This document shows positions 1-11,812 of a DNA stretch of 62,612 bases, piece after piece. This stretch comes from Rhizobium sp. Lineage in GTDB: Bacteria > Pseudomonadota > Alphaproteobacteria > Rhizobiales > Rhizobiaceae. The stretch's first letter is position 1. Each line of letters opens with the position of its first letter. Under the pieces are notes generated by a model. That model made no database searches, was not told the DNA's origin, and worked only from the letters and a program-made list of their open reading frames with translations. The DNA lies in NCBI GenBank assembly GCA_003527225.1, contig DPXQ01000049.1, forward strand, positions 15,973-78,584, read 5' to 3'. The translations under genes and the position numbers were made by a program.

Positions 1-1590
1 GCCGTTCTGATGGTCGAATCCGAAGCCAAGGAACTCCCCGAAGACATCATGCTCGGCGCCGTCATGTTCGGCCACAAGGGTTTCCAGCCGGTCATCGACG
101 CGATCATCAAGCTCGCCGAGGTTGCCGCCAAGGAGCCGCGCGATTTCGACCCGGAAGACTATTCCGCGCTTGAAACCGAAATGCTGGCGATGGCCGAAAC
201 CGAACTGCGAGACGCCTACAAGATCACCGAGAAGGCTGCCCGCTACGCCGCCGTCGACGCCGTGAAGGCGAAGGTCAAGGCGCACTTCCTGCCCGAGGGC
301 GGCGAAGCCAAGTACACGGCTGAAGTCATCGGTTCGGTCTTCAAGACCCTGCAGGCGAAGATCGTCCGCTGGAACATCCTCGACACCAAGAGCCGCATCG
401 ACGGCCGCGATCTGGAAACCGTTCGCCCGATCGTATCGGAAGTCGGCATCCTGCCGCGCACCCATGGATCGGCCCTGTTCACCCGCGGCGAAACCCAGGC
501 GATCGTGGTTGCCACGCTCGGCACTGGAGAAGATGAGCAGTATGTCGATTCGCTGACCGGTATGTACAAGGAACGGTTCCTGCTGCACTACAACTTCCCA
601 CCCTACTCGGTCGGTGAAACGGGCCGCATGGGCTCCCCGGGCCGCCGCGAAATCGGCCATGGCAAGCTCGCATGGCGCGCCATCCGTCCGATGCTGCCGA
701 CGGCAGAGCAATTCCCCTACACACTGCGCGTCGTATCGGAAATCACGGAGTCGAACGGCTCGTCCTCGATGGCCACCGTCTGCGGCACCTCGCTGGCGCT
801 GATGGATGCCGGCGTTCCGCTGGCCAAGCCCGTCGCTGGTATCGCTATGGGCCTGATCCTGGAAGGCGATCGTTTTGCCGTTCTCTCCGACATTCTCGGC
901 GATGAAGACCACCTCGGCGACATGGACTTCAAGGTGGCCGGCACGAACGAGGGCATCACCTCGCTGCAGATGGACATCAAGATTGCCGGTATCACCGAAG
1001 AGATCATGAAGGTCGCGCTCAGCCAGGCACAAGGCGGCCGCAAGCATATCCTCGGCGAGATGGCCAAGGCCATCACCGAGAGCCGCGGCCAGCTCGGCGA
1101 ATTCGCCCCGCGCATCGAAGTCATGAACATCCCGGTCGACAAGATCCGCGAAGTTATCGGCTCCGGCGGCAAGGTCATCCGCGAAATCGTCGAGAAGACC
1201 GGCGCCAAGATCAACATCGAAGACGATGGCACCGTCAAGATCGCCTCCTCTTCGGGCAAGGAAATCGAAGCGGCCCGCAAGTGGATCCATTCGATCGTCG
1301 CTGAACCGGAAGTCGGCCAGATCTACGAAGGCACGGTTGTGAAGACCGCCGACTTCGGTGCATTCGTCAACTTCTTCGGCGCACGTGACGGCCTTGTCCA
1401 CATCTCGCAGCTTGCTTCCGAGCGCGTTGCCAAGACCTCCGACGTCGTCAAGGAAGGCGACAAGGTCTGGGTCAAGCTGATGGGCTTCGACGAGCGCGGC
1501 AAGGTCCGCCTTTCGATGAAGGTTGTCGACCAGGCAACCGGCAAGGAAATCGCCGAGAAAAAGAAGGAAGAAGGCGAAGCCGCCGAATAA
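1..1590 (+). CDS. pnp: Polynucleotide phosphorylase, C-terminal part (5' end outside window)
   Basis: 3'-to-5' phosphorolytic exoribonuclease of RNA turnover. The reading frame is open from base 1 with no start, so the gene enters from the left and about 529 of the usual roughly 710 residues are present. The visible part carries the end of the first RNase PH core, the linking helical domain, the second RNase PH core, a KH domain (about residues 375-435 of the fragment, with the GSGGK loop) and an S1 domain (about 438-515) containing the FGAFV and GLVHIS blocks, followed by a charged Lys/Glu tail. The order RNase PH-KH-S1 is diagnostic. In rhizobia pnp usually follows rpsO, which would lie to the left. 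An intrinsic terminator follows 20 bases after the stop. Confidence 0.97.
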   Translation, partial: AVLMVESEAKELPEDIMLGAVMFGHKGFQPVIDAIIKLAEVAAKEPRDFDPEDYSALETEMLAMAETELRDAYKITEKAARYAAVDAVKAKVKAHFLPEGGEAKYTAEVIGSVFKTLQAKIVRWNILDTKSRIDGRDLETVRPIVSEVGILPRTHGSALFTRGETQAIVVATLGTGEDEQYVDSLTGMYKERFLLHYNFPPYSVGETGRMGSPGRREIGHGKLAWRAIRPMLPTAEQFPYTLRVVSEITESNGSSSMATVCGTSLALMDAGVPLAKPVAGIAMGLILEGDRFAVLSDILGDEDHLGDMDFKVAGTNEGITSLQMDIKIAGITEEIMKVALSQAQGGRKHILGEMAKAITESRGQLGEFAPRIEVMNIPVDKIREVIGSGGKVIREIVEKTGAKINIEDDGTVKIASSSGKEIEAARKWIHSIVAEPEVGQIYEGTVVKTADFGAFVNFFGARDGLVHISQLASERVAKTSDVVKEGDKVWVKLMGFDERGKVRLSMKVVDQATGKEIAEKKKEEGEAAE

Positions 1591-1610
1591 TCGGTCCGCT
1601 TTCTGTTATA

Positions 1611-1640
1611 AAGGCGCGGATTTTTCCGCGCCTTTTTTAT
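1611..1640 (+). terminator. Intrinsic terminator of pnp
   Basis: AAGGCGCGG pairs with CCGCGCCTT across a six-base loop and is followed directly by a T-rich run. It lies 20 bases after the pnp stop and just before the rsmC ribosome-binding site, so rsmC is probably expressed separately or by read-through. Confidence 0.85.
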
Positions 1641-1663
1641 TCGCTGGAGAAAGAGCCAAGCCA

Positions 1664-2680
1664 ATGAGCCGCGACACCCTGAAAACCCTGTTTCACCCCT
1701 TCGCAAGCGGCGTTGTCGCCGCACCAGCGGACAATGAACGCTTCCTGTTCCTCGGCGCCGAGGCTGGCTTTGCAGCGCCCGCGGAGTTTTCGGCGTCCCT
1801 GGTGCCCGTGCAGGGCCACCGCGGCGAGTACCTGAAGCTGCAGGCCGCGCGGCTCGATCCGCTCCTGCAGGTCGAAGGCGAGGCATTCGACGGCGCGTTG
1901 GTCCTGCTGGGCAAGCACCGTGGCGAAAACGACAATCGCGTTGCGGAGGCCCTGAGCCGTGTCAGGGCGGGCGGCCTGATCGTGGTCGCCGGCGGCAAGG
2001 AAGACGGCGTCCAGCCGATGCGCAAGCGCCTTGCGGCCCTTGGGATCGAAGCCGAGCATATGCCGAAGTACCACGGGATCGCTCTGTGGTTCCACAAGCC
2101 GGAAAATGCCGAAGCGGCGATCGCCAAGCTGGCAGCATGCGATACGCTGGTAGACGGACGCTTCCGTACCCGCCCCGGCATGTTTTCGCATGATCGCGTC
2201 GACGACGGCTCCGAGCTGCTGGCGAGCCGGTTGCCGGAAAACTTCGACGGCAATGCCGCCGATTTCGGCGCCGGCTGGGGCTATCTGTCGATTATGCTCG
2301 CCGAACGCGCACCGCGCACCGCGCGCATCGACCTGTTCGAGGCGGATTATGAAGCCCTGGAATGCGCGAGAGCCAACCTGGCGGCCGACTGCCCAAAGCT
2401 GACGGCACGCTTCTTCTGGCAGGACCTTACGCGCGAACCGGCCAAGGAAAAATACGATCTTATCATCATGAATCCGCCCTTCCATCAGGGACATGCGGCG
2501 GAACCGAGCCTCGGGCAGGCGATGATCAAGGCAGCAAGCCAAGCGCTGCGCGGAGGTGGAATGCTGATGATGGTGGCCAACCGTGGCCTGCCGTATGAGG
2601 CGATCCTGGCGGAGGGATTTCGCGATCATGGCGAAACCTGCCGGAATGCCCGCTTCAAGGTTCTGTGGGCCAAGAAATAG
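1664..2680 (+). CDS. rsmC: 16S rRNA (guanine-N2)-methyltransferase RsmC-like
   Basis: Class I S-adenosylmethionine-dependent methyltransferase, 338 residues, close to the roughly 340 of RsmC, which makes m2G1207 in 16S rRNA of the small subunit. The N-terminal half is the degenerate RsmC-type domain. The C-terminal half has the SAM-binding glycine motif DFGAGWG and the catalytic NPPF tetrad at residues 270-273, typical of N-directed base methylation. The start at 1664 is preferred over upstream in-frame codons because it follows the pnp terminator and has a GGAG-type ribosome-binding site about 15 bases upstream. RlmG (23S rRNA) is the nearest alternative in the family; length and domain order favour RsmC. 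Confidence 0.85.
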   Translation: MSRDTLKTLFHPFASGVVAAPADNERFLFLGAEAGFAAPAEFSASLVPVQGHRGEYLKLQAARLDPLLQVEGEAFDGALVLLGKHRGENDNRVAEALSRVRAGGLIVVAGGKEDGVQPMRKRLAALGIEAEHMPKYHGIALWFHKPENAEAAIAKLAACDTLVDGRFRTRPGMFSHDRVDDGSELLASRLPENFDGNAADFGAGWGYLSIMLAERAPRTARIDLFEADYEALECARANLAADCPKLTARFFWQDLTREPAKEKYDLIIMNPPFHQGHAAEPSLGQAMIKAASQALRGGGMLMMVANRGLPYEAILAEGFRDHGETCRNARFKVLWAKK

Positions 2681-2740
2681 AATGTCCGCACGAGGATCAG
2701 CGCATTCCCCGCGGATGCGTCGTGATGAAGCGAGAAGCGA

Positions 2741-2776
2741 AAAACCCGGCGCGAAAAGATTCGCGCCGGGTTTTCC
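2741..2776. terminator. Bidirectional terminator between rsmC and fabI
   Basis: A perfect 14-base stem (AAAACCCGGCGCGA with TCGCGCCGGGTTTT) around a six-base loop, with A-run and T-run ends. It lies between the convergent rsmC and fabI genes and can terminate both directions. Confidence 0.9.
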
Positions 2777-2819
2777 ATTTGAAGCACGGGCGGCTTGATC
2801 GCCTGCCGGAAAGGACGCG

Positions 2820-3638
2820 CTACTCGGCGTCTGCCTTGTTCAGAAAATCGAGCGTGGGCATCGATGTAATGTTGTAGCCAGCATCGACGTAGTGGATCTC
2901 GCCAGTCACGCCCCGCGAAAGATCCGAAAGCAGATATAGAGCCGAACCACCCACATCCTCGATCGTCACCGTGCGGCGCAGCGGTGCGTTCTTCTGCTGC
3001 CAGGACAGCATGGCGCGGGCATCGGAGATTCCGGCACCGGCAAGCGTGCGGATCGGACCGGCGGAGATCGCGTTGACGCGAATGCCGCGCGGACCGTAGT
3101 CACCGGCAAGATAGCGCACGGACGCTTCCAGGGCGGCCTTGGCAACACCCATGACGTTGTAGTTCGGCATGATGCGCATCGACCCGCCATAGGTCAGCGT
3201 CAGCATGGAGCCTCCGTCCGCCATAAGGTCGGCCGCACGCTTTGCGATCTCGGTGAAGGAGAAACAGGATATCACCATGGTGCGGGTGAAGTTGTCGCGC
3301 GAGGTGTCCGCGTAGAGGCCCTTGAGCTCGTTCTTGTCGGAAAAGCCGATGGCATGCACGACGAAGTCGAGCTTGCCCCAGCGTTCCTTCAGTGCGGCGA
3401 TGACGGCGTCGACAGAGCCAAGGTCCTCGACGTCGCAGGGCAACAGAAAGTCGGAACCAAGTTCAGCCGCCAACGGCTTCACACGCTTTCCGAGCGCTTC
3501 GCCCTGATAGGTGAAGGCCAGTTCAGCGCCGGCCTGGCCAAGCGCCTTGGCGATACCCCAGGCAATCGAGTGATTGTTCGCGACGCCCATGATGAGCCCG
3601 CGCTTACCCTGCATAGTGCCGATCATGCTGTTATCCAT
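2820..3638 (-). CDS. fabI: Enoyl-[acyl-carrier-protein] reductase (NADH) FabI
   Basis: Last reductive step of each fatty acid elongation cycle: reduces trans-2-enoyl-ACP with NADH in the cytoplasm. The 272 residues match the family. Visible features are the SDR-type nucleotide motif [11 protein letters not shown], the active-site pair Y150 and Y160 with K167 (the Y-x6-K spacing special to FabI) and the SAGPIRT substrate loop. A longer in-frame extension exists upstream but overlaps fabB; M1 at 3638 gives the standard FabI N-terminus. The start overlaps the fabB stop by 8 bases, so the two are probably translationally coupled. It is the distal gene of fabA-fabB-fabI. Rhizobia often carry a second fabI elsewhere. 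Confidence 0.96.
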   Translation of the reverse strand: MDNSMIGTMQGKRGLIMGVANNHSIAWGIAKALGQAGAELAFTYQGEALGKRVKPLAAELGSDFLLPCDVEDLGSVDAVIAALKERWGKLDFVVHAIGFSDKNELKGLYADTSRDNFTRTMVISCFSFTEIAKRAADLMADGGSMLTLTYGGSMRIMPNYNVMGVAKAALEASVRYLAGDYGPRGIRVNAISAGPIRTLAGAGISDARAMLSWQQKNAPLRRTVTIEDVGGSALYLLSDLSRGVTGEIHYVDAGYNITSMPTLDFLNKADAE

Positions 3639-4851
3639 TGTAGCGCTGGAAGACGAGTGTCGCGTTGGTGCCGCCGAAACCGAACGAGTTCGACAGAACC
3701 GTATCGATCTTGGCGTTGTCGATCCGCTTGCGGACGATCGGTACACCGTCGAACTCCGGGTCCAGCTCGGTGATGTGCGCGCTCTCACCGATGAAGCGCT
3801 CCTGCATCATGAGGAGGCCATAGATGGACTCCTGCACGCCGGCAGCGCCCAGCGAATGGCCGGTCAGGGACTTGGTGGACTGGACATGCGGGATCTTGGT
3901 CCCGAAAACTTCGCGGATCGCGCCGACTTCCTTGCTGTCACCGACCGGAGTCGAAGTGCCGTGGGTGTTGATGTAATCGACATCGCCCTTCACGGTCGCA
4001 AGCGCCTGACGCATGCAGCGGACCGCGCCCTCGCCCGAGGGGGCCACCATGTCGTAGCCGTCCGATGTGGCGCCGTAACCGACGATCTCGGCATAGATCT
4101 TGGCGCCACGGGCTTTGGCATGTTCGAGCTCTTCGAGAACCAGGACGCCAGCGCCGCCGGCGATCACGAAGCCGTCACGATTCACATCATAAGCGCGCGA
4201 TGCGCTGGCTGGCGTGTCGTTGTACTTCGACGACATGGCGCCCATAGCGTCGAAAAGGTTGGACATCGTCCAGTCGAGATCTTCGTGGCCGCCGGCAAAC
4301 ATCACATCTTGCTTGCCCCATTGAATAAGTTCGGCTGCGTTGCCTATGCAGTGCGCCGAGGTCGAGCAGGCCGACGAAATCGAATAATTCACGCCGTGAA
4401 TCTTGAACCAGGTGGCAAGCGTAGCGGATGCCGTAGAGGACATCGCCTTCGGCACGGCGAACGGACCAATACGCTTCGGGCTGTTGTTGGCGCGGGTAAT
4501 GTCGGCCGCTTCTACCACGGTGCGGGTAGACGGACCGCCCGAACCCATGACGATGCCGGTGCGCTCGTTGGTGATATCGCTTTCTTCAAGTCCGGAATCG
4601 GCGATCGCCTGCTTCATCGCCACGTGGTTCCATGCGCCGCCCTGCGACAGGAAGCGCATGGCTCGGCGATCGACGAGATCCGTCGGATCGAGAGTGGGCT
4701 TTCCCCAGACCTGACACTTGAATCCGTGTTCGGCAAAATCAGGAGAGAAGGAAATGCCGGACCTTGTGTCCCGCAGCGAGGCGGTGACCTCAGCAGCATC
4801 ATTGCCGATGGAGGACACTATGCCCAGACCTGTAACGACTACCCGTCTCAT
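3631..4851 (-). CDS. fabB: 3-oxoacyl-[acyl-carrier-protein] synthase I FabB
   Basis: Condensing enzyme that elongates unsaturated acyl-ACP intermediates; with FabA it defines the anaerobic route to unsaturated fatty acids. The 406 residues carry the KAS I triad: C162 in [10 protein letters not shown]297 in NTHGTS and H332 in LTGHSLG, plus the C-terminal GFGGTNA block. It lies directly downstream of fabA with a 50-base gap and overlaps fabI. The Cys-His-His triad separates it from KAS III (Cys-His-Asn), and the fabA linkage favours FabB over FabF. Confidence 0.96.
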   Translation of the reverse strand: MRRVVVTGLGIVSSIGNDAAEVTASLRDTRSGISFSPDFAEHGFKCQVWGKPTLDPTDLVDRRAMRFLSQGGAWNHVAMKQAIADSGLEESDITNERTGIVMGSGGPSTRTVVEAADITRANNSPKRIGPFAVPKAMSSTASATLATWFKIHGVNYSISSACSTSAHCIGNAAELIQWGKQDVMFAGGHEDLDWTMSNLFDAMGAMSSKYNDTPASASRAYDVNRDGFVIAGGAGVLVLEELEHAKARGAKIYAEIVGYGATSDGYDMVAPSGEGAVRCMRQALATVKGDVDYINTHGTSTPVGDSKEVGAIREVFGTKIPHVQSTKSLTGHSLGAAGVQESIYGLLMMQERFIGESAHITELDPEFDGVPIVRKRIDNAKIDTVLSNSFGFGGTNATLVFQRYNG

Positions 4852-4901
4852 CTCAAAAAGACCTTTTCTATTTCCTGGCTGTTGCGCTGGCTAGGCCGGC
4901 G

Positions 4902-5417
4902 TCAGGCCGCCTTTTCCTTCGACAGACCTACTCGGAGGTCGGTTGCCTGGTAAATGGTTTCGCCATCGGCCTTAAGCCAGCCATCTGCGGTACCGAGGAC
5001 CAATCGGCCCCGCATGACGCGCTTGAAATCGATACCATACTCCAGCAGCTTTGTATTCGGCCGCACCATGCCCTTGAACTTGACTTCGCCCGTGGACAAG
5101 GCCATCCCGCGACCTTCTTCACCTAGCCAACCCAGAAAGAAGCCGGTCAACTGCCACATGCCGTCGAGACCGAGGCAGCCCGGCATGATGGGGTTGCCCT
5201 GGAAGTGGCAGGGAAAATACCAGTCATCCGGACGGACATCGTATTCGGCACGAACATAACCCTTGTCGAAAGCTCCGCCCGTTTCAGAGATATCGGTAAT
5301 GCGATGAACCATCAGCATTGGCGGCAGCGGCAGCTGGGCATTGCCAGGGCCGAACAGTTCGCCGCGCCCGCAGGAGAGGATTTCCTCGTAATTAAAACTG
5401 GATTGTCTCGGTTCCAT
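4902..5417 (-). CDS. fabA: 3-hydroxydecanoyl-[acyl-carrier-protein] dehydratase/isomerase FabA
   Basis: Dehydrates 3-hydroxydecanoyl-ACP and isomerises trans-2- to cis-3-decenoyl-ACP, the branch point to unsaturated fatty acids. The 171 residues equal the family length. The catalytic pair is visible as H71 (in CHFQGNP) and D85 (in [10 protein letters not shown]). The start at 5417 is chosen over an upstream in-frame start because it gives the standard N-terminus and follows a purine-rich GGGGGAAG ribosome-binding site. First gene of the fabA-fabB-fabI operon and divergent from irr, an arrangement common in rhizobia. Confidence 0.97.
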   Translation of the reverse strand: MEPRQSSFNYEEILSCGRGELFGPGNAQLPLPPMLMVHRITDISETGGAFDKGYVRAEYDVRPDDWYFPCHFQGNPIMPGCLGLDGMWQLTGFFLGWLGEEGRGMALSTGEVKFKGMVRPNTKLLEYGIDFKRVMRGRLVLGTADGWLKADGETIYQATDLRVGLSKEKAA

Positions 5418-5691
5418 TTTGACTTCTTCTTCCCCCCTGGGCTTCACGAATTTTGGACCCTTAGAGCAAGATAGGGATAAAATGAAGTCCCACAATAGGG
5501 GACTCCCAATCATAGAAAGGTTCCGATCTCGCCGCGATCCCGGTTTTATCAGCCGTCGCAATACAGGAAGCTCCGACAGACGACCAGAGCTAATTGCAGC
5601 ATAGTCCCGGATTTGTGGCGCTTTAGGGCCGCTCACCGTGAAGGCAACTATTGAAAGACCCAAGCTTAAAAGTTATATCGGTGCACGTAAT

Positions 5692-5705
5692 CTGTGAAAT
5701 CACAG
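5692..5705. promoter_or_regulatory. Palindrome in the fabA-irr intergenic region
   Basis: CTGTGAAATCACAG is a 6+6 inverted repeat with a two-base centre, 22 bases upstream of the irr start, inside the 310-base divergent region (5418-5727). Its position fits an operator acting on irr. It resembles a CRP half-site pair, but the spacer is far too short for CRP. I see no clear Irr box or iron control element elsewhere in this region, and no gene in it. Confidence 0.4.
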
Positions 5706-5727
5706 AGGGTGAACCGGAGTCGACTCC

Positions 5728-6147
5728 ATGATGGCTGAGAGCCGCAAGGATACGGAAGCGAAGCTGCGGCGGTCGGGGCTTCGTCCCACGCGTCAACGCA
5801 TCGCTCTTGCCAGCCTGCTCTTCGCCAAGGGCGACCGTCATCTGACGGTAGAGGAGCTGCATGAGGAGGCGCTCTCTGCCAACGTTCCGGTATCGCTCGC
5901 AACGGTCTACAATACGCTGCACCAGTTCACCGAGGCTGGTCTGATCCGCGTGCTCGCAATCGAAAGCGCCAAGACCTATTTCGATACCAATATTTCCGAC
6001 CATCATCACTTCTTCATCGAGGGCGAGAACGAGATTCTCGATATACCGGTCAGCAATATCGTCATCGACAACCTGCCGGAACCACCGCCCGGAATGGCTG
6101 TTTCCCATGTCGACGTGGTGATCCGCCTGCGCCCGACGAGCGAATGA
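5728..6147 (+). CDS. irr: Fur-family iron response regulator Irr
   Basis: Transcriptional regulator that in alphaproteobacteria senses haem status and represses or activates iron genes under iron limitation. 139 residues: winged-helix DNA-binding domain at about 13-78 with the conserved stretch LRPTRQRIAL and the recognition segment VSLATVYNTL, then a dimerisation domain containing H92-H93-H94, the histidine cluster used for haem binding in Irr. The N-terminal Gly-Cys-Pro haem regulatory motif of Bradyrhizobium Irr is absent, as in many Rhizobium Irr proteins. Two adjacent ATG codons are possible starts; a CCGGAG ribosome-binding site precedes them. The HHH cluster and fabA linkage favour Irr over Fur/Mur or Zur. 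Confidence 0.92.
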   Translation: MMAESRKDTEAKLRRSGLRPTRQRIALASLLFAKGDRHLTVEELHEEALSANVPVSLATVYNTLHQFTEAGLIRVLAIESAKTYFDTNISDHHHFFIEGENEILDIPVSNIVIDNLPEPPPGMAVSHVDVVIRLRPTSE

Positions 6148-6174
6148 CATTCCCAGCCGATCGAGCGGCGATCT

Positions 6175-6813
6175 TCATTTCATGACATCATCCGGCGAGC
6201 GGCCGGGGCGGGCCTTGTAGCGGGGAAACGTCCAGCCGAATCGAAGCGCGCCGCCGCGGATTGCAAACGCCGTGACCGCCCCTGCGCCCGAGGCCATGTA
6301 GAGCGGCATACCGGCGACACTCACGCCAGTGAAGATGCAGGCGCCGGCAAGTGCTGCCGTCACATAGACTTCGGGACGCAATAGCACGGATGGCTCGCCC
6401 GCGATCATGTCGCGCAGTACTCCACCGGAAGTGGCCGTCAGTGTTCCTGTGACGATAGCAACGGTCGGAGACCCTGTGGCGGCGAGCCCCTTGGCTGCGC
6501 CCATGACACAATAGGCCGACAGGCCGATGGCATCCAGCCAGAGCAGCAGCCGGTAGCGGGATTCTATCAGGTGGGCCGTGAAGAAAACGAGGGCGCCGAC
6601 GGAAACGCAGACCAGCACGTAACCCGGATTGAGAACCCAAAATACAGGCAGACTGCCGAGCACGACGTCACGCAGCGTGCCACCGCCGATTCCCGTCACA
6701 GCCGCCAGAAACAGAAAACCGATGAGGTCGAGCTCCTTGCGCGATGCCGACAGCGCCCCGGTGGCTGCGAAAACGGCAACACCCGCATAATCGAGAAAAC
6801 CGAGCAAAGTCAT
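6175..6813 (-). CDS. Trimeric intracellular cation channel family protein (UPF0126, YicG-like)
   Basis: Inner-membrane protein of 212 residues with about seven hydrophobic segments arranged as two tandem UPF0126 repeats. Each repeat has its glycine-rich turn followed by an Arg-Asp pair (GIGGGTLRD near residue 42-50 and TSGGVLRD near 128-135). Prokaryotic relatives form trimeric K+-permeable channels related to animal TRIC channels, and some members have been linked to glycine uptake; which applies here is not decided by sequence. Convergent with irr, with a 27-base gap and no evident terminator. Confidence 0.85.
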   Translation of the reverse strand: MTLLGFLDYAGVAVFAATGALSASRKELDLIGFLFLAAVTGIGGGTLRDVVLGSLPVFWVLNPGYVLVCVSVGALVFFTAHLIESRYRLLLWLDAIGLSAYCVMGAAKGLAATGSPTVAIVTGTLTATSGGVLRDMIAGEPSVLLRPEVYVTAALAGACIFTGVSVAGMPLYMASGAGAVTAFAIRGGALRFGWTFPRYKARPGRSPDDVMK

Positions 6814-6922
6814 GGATAACCTCTCAAGACAAGGCGTTCGGAATCCGCATGGACGTCAGGGCCGCGCAAGGGGGGAACGTTACAACACATTTCGATAGCC
6901 GCACCTCTTTGGGACGATCGCC

Positions 6923-7396
6923 GTGAAATATCTGCTGCTTGCCCTTCTGCAAACCGCTCTTCTGCTTGGCGCTCCATCCGGTGCATTCAGCCAGCAGCAG
7001 CTTATCAGCGATCCCGAAATATACGAGAAAGACCACTTTCGCTCGCAATGCAAGACGGCCGAGTTTGGAGACGACTTTATCCGCCGGCTGGATATCAACA
7101 ATGACGGGATCATCGACGCCATCGCCAATCATGGCTCGCTGGTCTGCGACGGTGAGAAAGGGCCGGCATGCAGTGACGACGGTTGCCCGCACAACTTCTA
7201 CCTGCAGGTAAAGGAAGGCGGTTACTTCATGATCGCCACAGCCCAGATCTACAGCTACGAGTTCATCAAGCGTTTCGGCAATATGGTCTTCGTGTTCAAG
7301 ATGCACCCACGCTACTGCGAGCGGACCGACAGCGAACCGTGCCAAATGACCGTTCGGGTGCGCGGGACGAAGTTCCTCACGATCTCGAAACGGTGA
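6923..7396 (+). CDS. Exported protein of unknown function with an EF-hand-like loop
   Basis: 157 residues starting at GTG, with GGGA about 10 bases upstream. The first roughly 23 residues are a Sec signal peptide (basic MK, a Leu-rich core, cleavage likely near AFSQ). The mature part contains a D-x-N-x-D-G-x-I-D loop of EF-hand type near residue 58 and about five cysteines that could form disulphides, which fits a periplasmic location. Convergent with the ydcF-like gene, 12 bases apart. I do not recognise a named family. Confidence 0.6.
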   Translation: MKYLLLALLQTALLLGAPSGAFSQQQLISDPEIYEKDHFRSQCKTAEFGDDFIRRLDINNDGIIDAIANHGSLVCDGEKGPACSDDGCPHNFYLQVKEGGYFMIATAQIYSYEFIKRFGNMVFVFKMHPRYCERTDSEPCQMTVRVRGTKFLTISKR

Positions 7397-7408
7397 CGGA
7401 CACCCGGG

Positions 7409-8200
7409 CTACGGTCCGGGCAGCAGGGCCGAGGTCCGCCCCGTCAGGTAGTAGGCAAGAAGGCCGATCCACTCGCGCACCGCAGTTGATGTTTGCTGTG
7501 CGTTGATCGACGGCTGGGTGAGATCGAGCCGCAGCCCCACCTCTCCGCCCGTGCGATAGTCGACCGGCCAGGGGATGACCTCTATTTCCGCCTTGCGAAA
7601 GAGCCCCATCGAGCGCGGCATGTGGAATGCCGAGGTAATCAGGAGGCATCGATGAAGGCCCGCCGCAGCCAGCAATTGCCGGCTGTTCGCCACGTTTTCG
7701 AATGTCGTGCGCGACGATGTCTCGCCGATCAGACGCCCCTCCTCGATGCCGAAGCTGGCAAAGAAGCGCCGGGACACAGCCGCATCGCCTTCATACGCGC
7801 CACTCAGGGATCCATCACCGCCGGAAACGAAAATGCGCGCGTCGGGATATTTCCAGGCAAGCCGCAAGGCTTCGACGAAGCGATCGGCACCCTGATTCAG
7901 ATCGATGCTCCTGCGGGAGGTGGTCACTTCGGTGTCAAATGCACCGCCGAGTACGATCATGCACGAAACCGCGGCAGGGTCCGCCTCCGGCTTTGGAAAT
8001 CGGGCCTCGAGCGCTTGAAGGGCGACGGTTCCCGCCGAGGTAAAGAGCGTAACGAACAGGATGAGGGCCGCCGCAAGGGACAACACAAGACCGGTCCGGC
8101 GCCGGTTCAACACTGAGGCCACGAGCCCCAGGATGATGGCGAAGAATGCAAGTGACAGCGGCTGAGCAGCTATCCAGAACAGCTTGGAAAGGATGAACAT
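7409..8200 (-). CDS. YdcF/ElyC-family (DUF218) inner-membrane protein
   Basis: 263 residues from the start at 8200, chosen because GAGGAA lies just upstream and because it places two N-terminal membrane segments (about residues 5-26 and 34-55) at the very start. A longer frame reaches 8281. The DUF218 domain follows, with the IVLGGAFD first strand, the acidic FVSGGDG block, an E-x-x-S-R-T-T-x-E-N motif and the LLITSAFHMPRS block typical of YdcF/SanA/ElyC. ElyC and SanA act in envelope and peptidoglycan precursor homeostasis. The substrate of this member is unknown. Confidence 0.8.
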   Translation of the reverse strand: MFILSKLFWIAAQPLSLAFFAIILGLVASVLNRRRTGLVLSLAAALILFVTLFTSAGTVALQALEARFPKPEADPAAVSCMIVLGGAFDTEVTTSRRSIDLNQGADRFVEALRLAWKYPDARIFVSGGDGSLSGAYEGDAAVSRRFFASFGIEEGRLIGETSSRTTFENVANSRQLLAAAGLHRCLLITSAFHMPRSMGLFRKAEIEVIPWPVDYRTGGEVGLRLDLTQPSINAQQTSTAVREWIGLLAYYLTGRTSALLPGP

Positions 8201-8362
8201 CGGTTCCTCGGGCATCTTTGCGGGAATCGTGACCAGTCGGCCAAGTCCGCTCCTTATCCGAAGGCAGCGCTCGCCGGTCAATAAGCTTCGCTCAAGATAA
8301 AGCAGTCTAAATACCGCAAATAAGAAGATTCAAATATAAATGCATCGCACTTCGGAGGCTCC

Positions 8363-8557
8363 ATGCGCTTCGCAATTGATATTCTCGACGAGGCCGGGAA
8401 CAACCGGATCTATATCGGCGTGCCGCTTGGCATTGCCGAGGGAAAATTGCGCGTGCAACTGAAGGACGGCGAGGCGAAATTTGACGTCCACCGCATCACC
8501 GACTGGTTCCAGATCGATCAGGCGCAGCCCCAAGGACGCGGCAAGCTGATCGCCTGA
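8363..8557 (+). CDS. Small protein of unknown function (64 aa)
   Basis: A 64-residue frame starting MRFAIDILDEAG with a good CGGAGG ribosome-binding site about 10 bases upstream. It is soluble, mixed-charge, and has neither signal peptide nor membrane segment. It is short but has coding-like codon use and no competing gene in the 8201-8768 stretch. No family recognised. Confidence 0.5.
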   Translation: MRFAIDILDEAGNNRIYIGVPLGIAEGKLRVQLKDGEAKFDVHRITDWFQIDQAQPQGRGKLIA

Positions 8558-8768
8558 CGCACGAGCATCGGCCGCCGCGTCTTTCCCTGCGACCAATGGA
8601 ACGCTTGTCAGACAATTCCCGAAATAGCCACTCCCTGCGTCCGACGTTGATTCGAAGCGGGAGCAGCCGAATGTATTCGACCCGCGCGACAGTCGGGACG
8701 TCGACTTCGCACAACTGGCGCACCAATCCGATGTCAAAAATACTTCGAAATTAATGTGATGATAAGAT

Positions 8769-8844
<76 letters not shown>

Positions 8845-8950
8845 ATACCATGGGTCCGGCGGATGCCGGTTCCGGGAACCTTCCAGACTTTGCGGCCCGT
8901 CAGGTGGCGGCTTCATACTTCCGGTTTCAGAAGATGGCAAGCCGAAAATC

Positions 8951-8982
8951 GCCGGCCCGGAAACTTTTCCCTCCGGGCCGGC
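8951..8982 (-). terminator. Hairpin terminator after the TIGR02300 gene
   Basis: GCCGGCCCGG and CCGGGCCGGC form a perfect 10-base stem around a 12-base loop, 9 bases beyond the stop of the minus-strand gene. Only a short T run (GATTTT) follows on that strand, so efficiency is uncertain. Confidence 0.6.
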
Positions 8983-8991
8983 GAAGGATCA

Positions 8992-9378
8992 TCAAACTTC
9001 GTCGTCGTCGCCGGTCACGCCGATGATGCCGGTCACATCGTCATCGTCGTCATCTTCATCGGCTTCGAGGAAGGTATCATCGTCATCGTCATCGAGTTCG
9101 ACGTCATCGTCGCCGATATCCGGCAGATCGTCGCCACCGCCATTGTCGTCGGCGTCCTCAAGCGACACCAGCTCGACTTCGGTGTTTTCGGTATCGACTT
9201 CGGCAACTTCCTCCTCTTCGGCCTTCTCCATGATCGAAGCGACCGAGGTCTCTTCGAAATAGGACAACGGCCAGGATTTGCCCGTGTATGGGGATACGAT
9301 CGGATCCTTGTTCAGATCGTAGAATTTCTTGCCCGTGTCAGGGCATGTGCGTTTTGTTCCAAGTTCTGCTTTCGCCAC
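8992..9378 (-). CDS. TIGR02300 (FYDLN acid) family protein
   Basis: 128 residues starting at GTG (9378) with an AAGAGG ribosome-binding site; a much longer in-frame extension upstream is a shadow of aroA. The N-terminal part has the family signature K-R-T-C-P-x-T-G-K-K-F-Y-D-L-N and SPYTGKS, reminiscent of a small zinc-ribbon-like fold with only part of the cysteines. The C-terminal 70 residues are almost pure Asp/Glu. The family is alphaproteobacterial and conserved next to aroA; function unknown. Divergent from aroA. Confidence 0.85.
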   Translation of the reverse strand: MAKAELGTKRTCPDTGKKFYDLNKDPIVSPYTGKSWPLSYFEETSVASIMEKAEEEEVAEVDTENTEVELVSLEDADDNGGGDDLPDIGDDDVELDDDDDDTFLEADEDDDDDDVTGIIGVTGDDDEV

Positions 9379-9453
9379 TGTCAAAGCCTCTTGAAGTCCC
9401 GAAGAATCTCGGGATTTGTCGCCAATCCGGAGTTGAACCGGCCAAACTGTTAG

Positions 9454-11651
<2,198 letters not shown>

Positions 11652-11812
11652 TAGATCGAGGAACCCGGTTCGCCGGTTTTCATTGTAGTAATCGCCGACA
11701 CAATCGTCCCCGCGCCGGATAGCCCCCATGAGGGCGGATGATGTGTCAGGCCCGTGCAACACGAACCACCGGCGCAGACCCGCGCTCCATTGAGACGCGA
11801 TTAGGAGATTTC

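Noticed and set aside
5692..5705. CRP/FNR site reading of the irr palindrome
   Set aside because: The TGTGA/TCACA halves are separated by far too few bases for a CRP dimer.
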